From Terrimesophilobacter bigeumensis (GTDB lineage: Bacteria > Actinomycetota > Actinomycetes > Actinomycetales > Microbacteriaceae): a stretch of DNA of 64,000 bases. The number at the start of each line of letters is the position of its first letter. Positions within the stretch are counted from its first letter, which is position 1. Shown piece by piece: positions 35,247-41,644 of this stretch. The position numbers were made by a program, and so were the translations under genes. The notes beneath the pieces are model-generated. The model was not told the DNA's origin. It saw nothing but the letters and a program-made list of their open reading frames with translations, and did not search any database. Where the stretch lies: contig NZ_BAABAE010000003.1 of NCBI RefSeq assembly GCF_039537265.1, positions 620,001 to 684,000 of the forward strand, given 5' to 3'.

Positions 35247-35312
35247 TCAGCAGCAGCCAGTGCCGCAGAGCTCGGGCGGACAGGTCAGCGGGTCGCAGCA
35301 GTCCTCGTCCAT
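35247..35312 (-). CDS. 21-residue six-cysteine peptide (candidate metal/metalloid-binding micro-protein)
   Basis: The ATG at 35312 is preceded by an excellent ribosome site (GGAGGAGGTGCACC), and the frame ends TGA at 35249-35247. The peptide starts MDEDCCDPLTC and ends LCGTGCC, giving cysteines at 5, 6, 11, 16, 20 and 21 of 21 residues, with acidic residues near the N-terminus. It has its own terminator-like hairpin and is divergent from an ArsR repressor that carries the vicinal CC used for As(III) sensing. A role as a tiny metallothionein-like chelator is inferred. A regulatory leader peptide is less likely since no gene follows on this strand. Confidence 0.7.
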   Translation of the reverse strand: MDEDCCDPLTCPPELCGTGCC

Positions 35313-35333
35313 GGTGCACCTCCTCCATCGATC

Positions 35334-35372
35334 ATCGTCGATGAAAGAAGTCTCCGTCAGTACATCGACGAT
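35334..35372. promoter_or_regulatory. Candidate ArsR operator (10-bp inverted repeat, 19-bp spacer)
   Basis: ATCGTCGATG (35334-35343) is perfectly inverted as CATCGACGAT (35363-35372). It occupies the 87-bp space between the divergent cysteine-rich peptide and arsR, where a shared operator is expected. Confidence 0.65.
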
Positions 35373-35399
35373 TGTCAATATATGTGCGAGAATTCGTTC

Positions 35400-35750
35400 A
35401 TGACGATGACCGAGCTGCTTCCGATCCGCGACCTGCAGGCGTGCTGTGCCCCGATCACGCGCGAGCCGGTGTCGGTGTTGAACGCGGAGAGCCTGGCGGT
35501 CTCGCTCAAGGCGCTCGCCGATCCGGCCCGTCTGCGCATCCTGTCGATGGTGGCCGCGCACGAGGATGCCGAGGCATGCGTCTGCGACCTCACCGAACCG
35601 CTCGGCCTGTCGCAGCCGACGGTGTCCCACCATCTCAAGGTGCTGGTGGATGCCGGCTACCTCACGCGCTCGAAGCGCGGCACGTGGGCTTACTTCGCGA
35701 TCGTGCCCGGTTCGCTCGACTCGGTGGCGGGGCTGCTCGCCACAGTGTGA
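35400..35750 (+). CDS. ArsR/SmtB-family repressor with arsenic-type cysteines
   Basis: A winged-helix metalloregulator of 116 residues. The recognition region is VCDLTEPLGLSQPTVSHHLKVLVDAGYLTRSKRGTWAYFAI. Cysteines lie at 15 and 16 (LQACCAPI) and at 60 and 62 (EACVCDLT). The N-terminal vicinal pair at exactly 15/16 plus a cysteine near the DNA-binding helix mirrors the As(III)/Sb(III) site of Corynebacterium ArsR. A start at the ATG 35382 (adding MCENSF) is also possible and would add a cysteine. It would repress itself and the divergent cysteine-rich peptide. No arsenite pump gene is in the neighbourhood. Confidence 0.88.
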   Translation: MTMTELLPIRDLQACCAPITREPVSVLNAESLAVSLKALADPARLRILSMVAAHEDAEACVCDLTEPLGLSQPTVSHHLKVLVDAGYLTRSKRGTWAYFAIVPGSLDSVAGLLATV

Positions 35751-35769
35751 GCTGCGGGACTGTCACAGA

Positions 35770-36255
35770 TCAGGCGGGTCGCGCCACCATGAGCCAGATG
35801 ATCACGGCGAGTCCGACGCCGCCGACGAGAGCGAGGGCGGTCGGCCGCCAGGATGTCGGGAGCGTTTCGAGCAGCCCCTCCGTCGCGGTGGCTTCGGCCT
35901 TCGCCTGGGCGGACTTGGGGATCTTCGCGCCGGTGAGCGCGCGGATGCCCTTGTAGTACGGACTCGCGATCCCGTACATCGCGCCCATGACGAGCACGAG
36001 CAGCACGATCGAGACCCAGAGCCACCAGGTGCCCCACGAGTTGGTCGTGAAGCCGAGGATGACGCCCGCGACGATGAGCACGAGCAGGCCGATGTACATG
36101 AAGGTGATGCCCCACGAGGAGACGTCCAGCAGGGCGGCGATGCGCTCGCGCGAGGTCTCCTTGCGGAGCCGGAACGAGACGGCGATCGAGGCTCCGTGGC
36201 CGAGCACGAAGGCGAAGGAGCCGAGCAGATGGAAGAAGATCAGGGTGGTGTACAT
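35770..36255 (-). CDS. DUF2269-like integral membrane protein
   Basis: A 161-residue protein with four membrane helices. The N-terminal block YTTLIFFHLLGSFAFVLGHGASIAVSFRLRKE and histidine-containing first helix resemble the DUF2269 family. The second half has WWLWVSIVLLVLVMGAMYGIASPYYKGIRALTG. Function unknown. It is convergent with arsR, and the two stop codons are 19 bases apart. Confidence 0.75.
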   Translation of the reverse strand: MYTTLIFFHLLGSFAFVLGHGASIAVSFRLRKETSRERIAALLDVSSWGITFMYIGLLVLIVAGVILGFTTNSWGTWWLWVSIVLLVLVMGAMYGIASPYYKGIRALTGAKIPKSAQAKAEATATEGLLETLPTSWRPTALALVGGVGLAVIIWLMVARPA

Positions 36256-36328
36256 CGGCCCAGATTACTCGGCGGGTGACCTCCCGTCACCTGTTGTCTG
36301 AAAGACCCGGATGCCGGTTGAGAGCACC

Positions 36329-37375
36329 TCAGTGGCCGTGCCGGTGATGCGCGTCCGGGTAGTGCTCGTGCGTGTGCGTGAGCGCCTCGTGAGCGTGTTC
36401 GTGACGGTGCCACGCTCCGACGGCCGGAACCTCGCCGTCGGCATGGTCGTGCTGGTGATGTTCGTCGTGCGTGTGCCAGTGGTCGTGCACCATCGGCTCG
36501 TGGGTGTGCTGGTGTTCGTGGCGCTCGCTGAGGTGCAGCCAGACGCCGATGGCCATGAGGATGGCGGCGACAGCGAGCGGCCAGGTGACCGGCTCGCCCA
36601 TCGCCACGGCGATGAGGGCGCCGAAGAACGGGGCGACCGAGAAGTAGGCGCCGGTGCGCGCGGTGCCGATGTGCCGCATCCCCACGATGAACAGGGCGAG
36701 CGAGACACCGTAGGCGAACAGGCCGACGAGCATCGATCCGGCGATCGCCCAGGCGTTCGGCAGGGTGGCGCCGATCGCGAAGGCGAGGGCGAGGTTGACG
36801 GGGCCGGCCACGCCGCCCTTCACGGCGGCGAGCCAGGTGGCGTCGTTCAGGGCGACCTTGCGGGTGAGGTTGTTGTCGAGGCCCCAGCACAGGCAGGCGC
36901 CGAGGATGGCGAGTGCGGGCCAGGGCGAGCCGAGGTTCGCCCCGGATGGCACGCTCAACACGACCGCACCGGCGACGATCGCGACCATACCGAGGGCGAT
37001 GCGGCGGTCGAAGTTCTCCCGGAACACGAACCAGGCGAGTGTCGCGGTGAACACTGCTTCGGCGTTGAGCAGCAGCGAGGCACCGGATGCCGGCATGTTC
37101 GCGAGGCCGACCATGAGCAGCACGGGTGCGACGAGCCCGCCGAAGAACACCGCTCCGATGAGGGGCGGCAGTTCGGTGCGGGCGATCCTCACCCGGGGTG
37201 CGCGTCGCACGAGCCGCCACACGGCGAGTCCGAGCCCGGAGCCGGTGTAGAGCAGCCCGGCGAGCATCCACGGGCTGACATCGCCGAGGAGCAGTTTGGC
37301 GAAGGGGGTGCCGGCCCCGAACAGGATCGCGGAGGCGAGCGCGGCCTGAACGCCGACGTTGCGCAGACTTCGCAT
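36329..37375 (-). CDS. EamA/DMT-family transporter with histidine-rich cytosolic tail
   Basis: The 348-residue inner-membrane protein has ten helices in two EamA repeats (ASAILFGAGTPFAKLLLGDVSPW... and CLCWGLDNNLTRKVALND...). The last 60 or so residues are extraordinarily rich in histidine: runs such as HEHQHTHEPMVHDHWHTHDE and HRHEHAHEALTHTHEHY. Such tails bind transition metals, so a metal or metal-complex exporter or a metal-sensing gate is possible (inference). AAGGAG lies seven bases before the ATG at 37375. Confidence 0.88.
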   Translation of the reverse strand: MRSLRNVGVQAALASAILFGAGTPFAKLLLGDVSPWMLAGLLYTGSGLGLAVWRLVRRAPRVRIARTELPPLIGAVFFGGLVAPVLLMVGLANMPASGASLLLNAEAVFTATLAWFVFRENFDRRIALGMVAIVAGAVVLSVPSGANLGSPWPALAILGACLCWGLDNNLTRKVALNDATWLAAVKGGVAGPVNLALAFAIGATLPNAWAIAGSMLVGLFAYGVSLALFIVGMRHIGTARTGAYFSVAPFFGALIAVAMGEPVTWPLAVAAILMAIGVWLHLSERHEHQHTHEPMVHDHWHTHDEHHQHDHADGEVPAVGAWHRHEHAHEALTHTHEHYPDAHHRHGH

Positions 37376-37406
37376 GCGGAAACTCCTTCTCGTTACCCAT
37401 CCAGTA

Positions 37407-37886
37407 TCAGGGCATCGGGGGAGCCCTTGGTCGACGAGCAACTCTGAGCGTGGAGGGGATGACGAGAATCGAACTCGCGTAATCAGTTTGGCAGACCCTC
37501 CTGACGGTCCGACCCACCCGACCCACCCGGCCCACCGTCGCCCGTCGTAGCCCTCCTAAGCCCGATCTGGCTCGGAATCTCGGGGGAGTTGTGAGGCGGT
37601 AGCCGCGGGCCTTGGGCCGCCTCGGCTCGCCTCGGGCGACGTCTGCGCAGCGCGGGCGCGGGGTTTTCGCGGGGATTGGGGAACCCGCATGCTCAGTTTC
37701 CTGCGGAGTCACGCGACCGCGAATCCGAATCGCAGGCGACATCTCAAGTTCGGGGTCGAACTCAGACCAGTCGATTTCCTTGTCGCGCCGGAGCGGCCCA
37801 ATGGTGATGGGGAAGGTTACGGGCAGCGGGCCGAACTCGTCGCGGTTGGACGTGCCACCCCAGCGGCTAGCGTAAGCGACGGACAC
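37407..37886 (-). CDS. Hypothetical island protein whose frame crosses the left att junction
   Basis: From GTG 37886, with GAGGG eight bases upstream, the frame encodes VSVAYASRWGGTSNRDEFGPL...IDWSEFDPELEMSPAIRIRGRV. Third codon positions are strongly G/C in the first 75 codons, so at least that part is genuinely coding. The frame continues through the tRNA-Gly remnant (37453-37496) and stops in flanking chromosomal DNA, so its C-terminus was probably altered by integration. The full length would be 159 residues. I do not recognise the family. It may be a small excisionase-like or accessory gene of the element, but there is no direct evidence. Confidence 0.4.
   Translation of the reverse strand: MSVAYASRWGGTSNRDEFGPLPVTFPITIGPLRRDKEIDWSEFDPELEMSPAIRIRGRVTPQETEHAGSPIPAKTPRPRCADVARGEPRRPKARGYRLTTPPRFRARSGLGGLRRATVGRVGRVGRTVRRVCQTDYASSILVIPSTLRVARRPRAPPMP
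37453..37496 (-). repeat. Left attachment site: displaced 3' fragment of tRNA-Gly
   Basis: These 44 bases match the 3' half of the intact tRNA-Gly at 41283-41326 with three differences (41/44). The fragment covers the anticodon loop, variable loop, T arm and 3' acceptor strand. Beyond 37496 similarity ends, so the 5' half is absent. The geometry (intact tRNA at one end, displaced 3' fragment at the other) is that of a tyrosine-integrase element in a tRNA 3' end. The anticodon position reads GCC here but TCC in the intact gene. Confidence 0.85.
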
Positions 37887-38012
37887 GATTTAGCCCTCAC
37901 GCGGCATGCTGCCTCGGACATATCGAGCCGTACGGAACCTCACCAACTTCCCGACGATGAGCGGGCGACCGGCGCTGGAGGCGGGCCGCTTGAAAGTTAC
38001 GCGACAGCCGAT

Positions 38013-38633
38013 GTCGAATTGGTTGAGATCATCAACACTGCCGCGCGGGTGGAGCAGATCGCGACCGAACTCGACGCCTCCTACCCCTGGACTGCTGGTG
38101 TGTTTCGCCGCTCAGGCCGGACTCCGCGCAGCCGAACTCCAATGCCTCCGCTTTCGGCACGTGCGACTCGACCTCGGACACGTCAAAGTTCGCCAGACCA
38201 TCCGCCGCGTCAACGGGCAGTGGACGGTCGGCACGGTCCGCGCGGGAGAGGTGCCGCTGCTGTCGCGCTCGCCCATTGCAGAGTTGCGAAAGTACGTTCT
38301 GGCGCACCCGCGCTCAGGCGACCCGGACGCCCTGTTCTGGCCGGCCGGGTCAAACGGGTCACGGCGACCGGACTACACACGACCGATCGACAGCGGGGCT
38401 ACTATCTCGTCCCCGCAGCACGACGCCTCGGCGTCGCCGACCATATGCGACTGCACGATCTGCGGCACACGTTCGCGAGCCTCATGCTCGCGGCGGGCTT
38501 CAAGACCTACGAGGTGAGCCGGTGGATGTGTCACGCCTTCGGCGCCACCACTGATGGCCTCTACGTCCACCTGTACCCAGTCGACTACGACGCGCAGATC
38601 GCGCGGTTCGAGGCCTTCGTCACCGAGGCCTAA
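38013..38633 (+). pseudogene. Tyrosine recombinase/integrase, inactivated by two frameshifts
   Basis: Three pieces join into a phage-type integrase. Frame 3 gives VEIINTAARVEQIATELDASYPW up to about 38092. Frame 1 gives GLLVCFAAQAGLRAAELQCLRFRHVRLDLGHVKVRQT... to about 38360, including the first catalytic arginine (AGLR). Frame 3 again gives RLHDLRHTFASLMLAAG...WMCHAFGATTDGLYVHLYP to the stop at 38633, with the HxxR motif and nucleophile Tyr in GLYVHL. The N-terminal DNA-binding domain is not clearly recognisable upstream. The opposite shifts (near 38093 and 38350) mean that no full-length enzyme is made. Confidence 0.8.
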
Positions 38634-38931
38634 CGACCTGATGCGGCGTGCTTCGGCAGTGATTGAAACGTGTCCGACTGGACAGCTGCACCACTAGTAA
38701 GCGCAAACAGGTAGCGCGGGGGCCTAAAATGCCTTGATTCCAGTCTCAAAACGAGTCCAACACAAGCATGTTTGCTTTGCTTCAAGCGTGGTAAAAGCAG
38801 CAGTTATCTCGACTGTCCCGGTTATATAGGGTTCTAGGGCTATGGAACATTGCGCTTCTACCACGCTTCTCCTACGTCAGAATCGACTGGCGTGATAGAA
38901 TGGAAGGGTGTACCAATCCGAAGGAGGCCAC
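38634..38931. promoter_or_regulatory. A+T-richer control region upstream of the TIR gene, with a 15-bp inverted repeat
   Basis: No coding frame is apparent. AAGCGTGGTAAAAGC (38784-38798) is matched by its complement at 38854-38868 with one mismatch, the inner 10 bp being perfect. A possible -10 (TAGAAT, within GTGATAGAATGG near 38895) and AAGGAGG at 38921-38927 precede the ATG at 38932. The composition differs from the host and fits acquired DNA. Confidence 0.55.
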
Positions 38932-40080
38932 ATGGCTACCAGCACAGATGAAGAAGAGCCGTTGGGCGCGCGTCGTAAGGCGCGGCTGAGCCAGGCGGAC
39001 GTCCCTAGTTACTCGATCACCGAGGCGTTGCGCGTCCCGAACGCACTGCGTGACGAGTACGGAAAGCAGGCAACGCGGCCCCTCATGGTCGCCGCTGCAC
39101 TCAACATGTCTCCGACCGGGGGCACGTTCCGCATGATCACCGGTGCTGCCGTTGCTTACGGGCTCACGGACGGGGCCGCGCAAGGTGAGACGATCGGCCT
39201 GACCGGACTAGGTCGCAGAGCCGTAGCGCCGACGTCTGAAGGTGACGACCGAGCGGCGCTTCGCGAGGCCGTGCTTCAGCCGCGCGTCGTGCGTCAGTTC
39301 CTCGAGAAGTACGACAGCAGCAAAGTGCCTTCTCGTGCGATCGCTCTGAACGTGCTGGAAGACATGGAGGTGCCGGGCGACGTCACCGAGCGAGCGCTCG
39401 ACATGATCTTGGAGAACGCTCGCGTCGCCGGATTTATCCAGGAGATCAACGGCCAGGAGTACGTGAATCTCGACGGCACCAGGGGCGGCACGTCCCTCGC
39501 GGCCATCGCTGACCTCCAAGACATCGCGATTTCGGGCGCTGACTCGGGTTCGAGCGACGCGGTACCTAGCGGGCTCACGCCCCCCCCGATGCCGATCGTT
39601 CCTGCTGCCACGGTTGTCGTGCAGGCTAACAGCCTCGCGACCAACAAGCGCGTGTTCGTGAGCCACGGCAAGAACTCAGACATCGTCAACCAGATCAAGG
39701 AGTTGTTGACGTTCGGAGGTTTTGAGCCCATCGTCTCGATCGAGAAGGAGTCGGTGTCGAAACCGGTGCCCGACAAGGTGATGGACGACATGCGCTCCTG
39801 TGGCGCGGGCATCGTGCACGTCGGTTCGGAGAGTCGCCTGTCGGACCCCGACGGTAAAGAAGTCAAGGTTCTGAACGAGAACGTTCTGATCGAAATCGGC
39901 GGGGCCATGGCCCTGTACAAGCGCAACTTCATCCTTCTGGTGGAGAAGGGCGTCACGTTGCCTTCCAACCTGCAGGGGCTCTACGAGGTGCGCTACGACG
40001 GCGACAAACTCGACTACGAGGCGACGATGAAACTGCTCAAGGCGTTCAACGATTTCAAACTGGCCTCCACCGAGGAGTGA
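38932..40080 (+). CDS. TIR-like (PF10137/CAP12-type) effector with N-terminal winged-helix-like domain
   Basis: A 382-residue protein. Residues about 20-165 form a helical, winged-helix-like region (ITEALRVPNALRDEYGKQATRPLMVAAALN, GETIGLTGLGRRAVAP, LEDMEVPGDVTERALDMIL). A proline-rich linker follows (GLTPPPMPIVPAA). From about 240 to 375 comes a TIR-like nucleotide-binding domain: KRVFVSHGKNSDIVNQIKELLTFGGFEPIVSIEKES, then NENVLIEIGGAMALYKRNFILLVEKGVTLPSNLQGLYEVRYD. This matches the predicted nucleotide-binding domain used as an NAD-depleting effector in Pycsar/CBASS-like anti-phage systems; the conserved glutamate is in NVLIEIG. No cyclase gene is adjacent. AAGGAGG lies four bases before the ATG. 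Confidence 0.8.
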   Translation: MATSTDEEEPLGARRKARLSQADVPSYSITEALRVPNALRDEYGKQATRPLMVAAALNMSPTGGTFRMITGAAVAYGLTDGAAQGETIGLTGLGRRAVAPTSEGDDRAALREAVLQPRVVRQFLEKYDSSKVPSRAIALNVLEDMEVPGDVTERALDMILENARVAGFIQEINGQEYVNLDGTRGGTSLAAIADLQDIAISGADSGSSDAVPSGLTPPPMPIVPAATVVVQANSLATNKRVFVSHGKNSDIVNQIKELLTFGGFEPIVSIEKESVSKPVPDKVMDDMRSCGAGIVHVGSESRLSDPDGKEVKVLNENVLIEIGGAMALYKRNFILLVEKGVTLPSNLQGLYEVRYDGDKLDYEATMKLLKAFNDFKLASTEE

Positions 40081-40116
40081 CCAGTCCGCCCACGCAGAGG
40101 AAAGGAGGTGATGAAC

Positions 40117-40251
40117 ATGGCAAGCAAGTCCTCGAAGTCCACGGGCCGCGCGCGTAGCGCGATCACGGGACGCTACGTGAAGATGACCACGGCCGCACGC
40201 AATCCGCGTACGACCGTGGTCGAGAAGCCCACCAAGCGCTCTGGAAAGTAA
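40117..40251 (+). CDS. 44-residue basic small protein (GRYV...ARNPRTTVVE type)
   Basis: AAAGGAGGTGATGAAC gives an ideal ribosome site eight bases before the ATG at 40117 (another in-frame ATG is at 40111). The product reads MASKSSKSTGRARSAITGRYV...TTAARNPRTTVVEKPTKRSGK: very basic, with a Ser/Lys/Arg N-terminus and the RxPxTTVxE core that recurs in a family of tiny uncharacterised proteins. It begins 36 bases after the TIR gene stop and is probably co-transcribed. It could modulate the effector or bind nucleic acid (inference). Confidence 0.7.
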   Translation: MASKSSKSTGRARSAITGRYVKMTTAARNPRTTVVEKPTKRSGK

Positions 40252-40329
40252 CTGATGGTGAGCAGCAAGGGCGGGGACTCGGCCTCATGGCTGGGTTCCC
40301 GTTCTCTATTTCAAGCCTACCTCGGTCGC

Positions 40330-40363
40330 TTCGACGTCTGCCGTTCGGGTCTATCTTGTCTCC
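40330..40363 (+). promoter_or_regulatory. Promoter of the 40364 gene, leaderless
   Basis: TTCGAC (40330-40335), a 16-base spacer and TATCTT (40352-40357) lie so that transcription would start at or next to the ATG at 40364. No Shine-Dalgarno is present. The gene may thus be expressed separately from the TIR gene. Confidence 0.45.
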
Positions 40364-41203
40364 ATGAGCAAGCCACGCGCGGTGAAGCCCGGAGTCGAGA
40401 TTTCGGCTTGGTCCGATCAGAAGTGGGTCCGCGGAATCAGCCACATCGGCGCGGTGAGCGAGGTCGCGACAGCCTGGGATGCGGCAGTGCATGTGTGGGT
40501 TGACCTGGCCCTCAGCGACGACCGCTACATCATCGACGCGACTCTGCGAACCAATGCCAGCCCGCCGCTTGAAGAAATGGCTCTCCGGCTCGGTGACGCG
40601 ATCCACTGCTTCCGCAGCGCGCTCGACTCCCTCGCGTGGTCTCTCTGCCACCTCGACGGCGCAGCACCGGCCGAGTCGACCAAGGTCTATTTCCCCTGCA
40701 CGCCAACCGAGGCGAAATGGAAGAACGCGGCGAAGGCGCTCGATTCGATGCCGGAGGAGTTCCGAGAGCGCATCCATCAGATGCAGCCATTCAACACCGG
40801 ACCCGGAAGCCCGCTTCAGTTGCTCGTGGACCTGAGCAACCAGGACAAGCACCGGGGCATGATTACCGGGCGGGCGAACCCCTCAACGTTTCAGATCGGC
40901 GTACACACGGGGGGCGCGACCGGAGCCCGAAACGGGATCACGAACGGGCTACGTGTGGACTTCCTGAATCCTGAGATGAAGTTGGGCGACGGCGTTCCCT
41001 TCGCGCGCGTTGAGACGAGCGTGCCCGTTGACCTCGTTCACGAACGCGAGCCGGTCGGGTTGGCGTACTTCGTCACCGTGGGCGACCTGGAGTACCCGCT
41101 GGGTGACGTTCAGTTGGGCCTGATCCAGTTACAGCAGGTCATGATCTTCGTGCGTGAGGGGCACTTCCCCGCTCAGCCTCCCGCAGCAGCGCCTTCTGCG
41201 TGA
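40364..41203 (+). CDS. Uncharacterised cargo protein of the island (RSALD/SNQDKHR family)
   Basis: This soluble 279-residue protein has a conserved helical core EEMALRLGDAIHCFRSALDSLAWSLCHLDG. It then has W-K-N-A-x-K-A-L, MPEEFRERIHQMQPFNTG and LLVDLSNQDKHRGMI, followed by a beta-rich C-terminal half. Similar proteins are common in actinomycete accessory regions, always without function. The HxxRSALDxLxW and QDKHR motifs in a helical bundle recall HEPN-like folds, but the canonical Rx4-6H nuclease motif is not evident. Being the last cargo gene next to the TIR effector, it is a candidate partner in the same defence module. Confidence 0.7.
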   Translation: MSKPRAVKPGVEISAWSDQKWVRGISHIGAVSEVATAWDAAVHVWVDLALSDDRYIIDATLRTNASPPLEEMALRLGDAIHCFRSALDSLAWSLCHLDGAAPAESTKVYFPCTPTEAKWKNAAKALDSMPEEFRERIHQMQPFNTGPGSPLQLLVDLSNQDKHRGMITGRANPSTFQIGVHTGGATGARNGITNGLRVDFLNPEMKLGDGVPFARVETSVPVDLVHEREPVGLAYFVTVGDLEYPLGDVQLGLIQLQQVMIFVREGHFPAQPPAAAPSA

Positions 41204-41283
41204 CGCGGGTTTTCGCGGGGTTTTCGAAATCACCCTGTCGAGCGGTGCGGAACAACCCGGCCTTCGACCAGTGGTTTCTTGTG

Positions 41284-41354
41284 AGGGGATGACGAGAATC
41301 GAACTCGCATCATCAGTTTGGAAGACTGAGGCTTTACCACTAAGCTACATCCCC
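41284..41354 (-). tRNA. tRNA-Gly(TCC)
   Basis: Read on the minus strand: acceptor GGGGATG pairs with CATCCCC, the D arm is GCTT...AAGC, and the anticodon stem TCAGT/ACTGA encloses loop CTTCCAA (anticodon TCC). The T arm is GCGAG-TTCGATT-CTCGT and the discriminator base T. CCA is not encoded. The 3' half is the integration site of the adjacent element, whose insertion restored the gene. Confidence 0.93.
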
Positions 41355-41516
41355 GCGAGTGTCAGCCAGAGGCCCACAACGCGCTGCAATCCTAATGCAT
41401 GAAGTGCGCTTCGATCCTCAGCGCTGCGGCCCGCCTCGCAGAACTCGGCTAGACTTGCCGAGGCCAATTTCTGTGCGCGTGCGCGTCATCCGATTCCCTG
41501 GCCGGCATCCTTCGTA

Positions 41517-41591
41517 CGGGGCGTAGCTCAGCTTGGCTAGAGCGCCCGCTTTGGGAGCGGGAGGTCGCAGGTTCAAATCCTGTCGCCCCGA
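41517..41591 (+). tRNA. tRNA-Pro(TGG)
   Basis: Acceptor CGGGGCG/CGCCCCG, D arm GCTC...GAGC, anticodon stem CCCGC/GCGGG with loop TTTGGGA (anticodon TGG), T arm GCAGG-TTCAAAT-CCTGT, discriminator A. It is 75 nt, with CCA not encoded. It lies upstream of tig on the same strand. Confidence 0.95.
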
Positions 41592-41644
41592 CAGACGTCC
41601 CAGATCCAGCATCCCAGCACCACCAACCAGGAGAAATCGAAACC

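Larger units (their letters stand above)
37453..41326. mobile_element. 3.9-kb integrative element in tRNA-Gly(TCC), integrase decayed
   Basis: The element is bounded by 44-bp direct repeats of the tRNA-Gly 3' half (37453-37496 and 41283-41326). It contains a minus-strand unknown gene, a tyrosine integrase with two frameshifts (38013-38633), an A+T-richer control region (38634-38931) and a three-gene cargo on the plus strand (38932-41203). Cargo genes use less extreme G+C at third positions than neighbours. With the integrase broken, the element should be fixed unless complemented. Confidence 0.85.

Noticed and set aside
35382..35399. Upstream ATG as the arsR start
   Set aside because: It would place an extra MCENSF before MTMTE; the later ATG at 35400 puts the CC pair at positions 15/16 as in the characterised Corynebacterium protein. 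The earlier start is possible but less favoured.
38932..40080. Pycsar or CBASS locus
   Set aside because: The TIR-like domain fits an effector of such systems, but no cyclase, CD-NTase or accessory E1/E2/JAB gene lies in the element, so the system name is not justified.
40255..40503. 82-residue plus-strand frame overlapping the 40364 gene
   Set aside because: It lacks a ribosome site and is out of frame with the clearly coding 40364 gene over most of its length.
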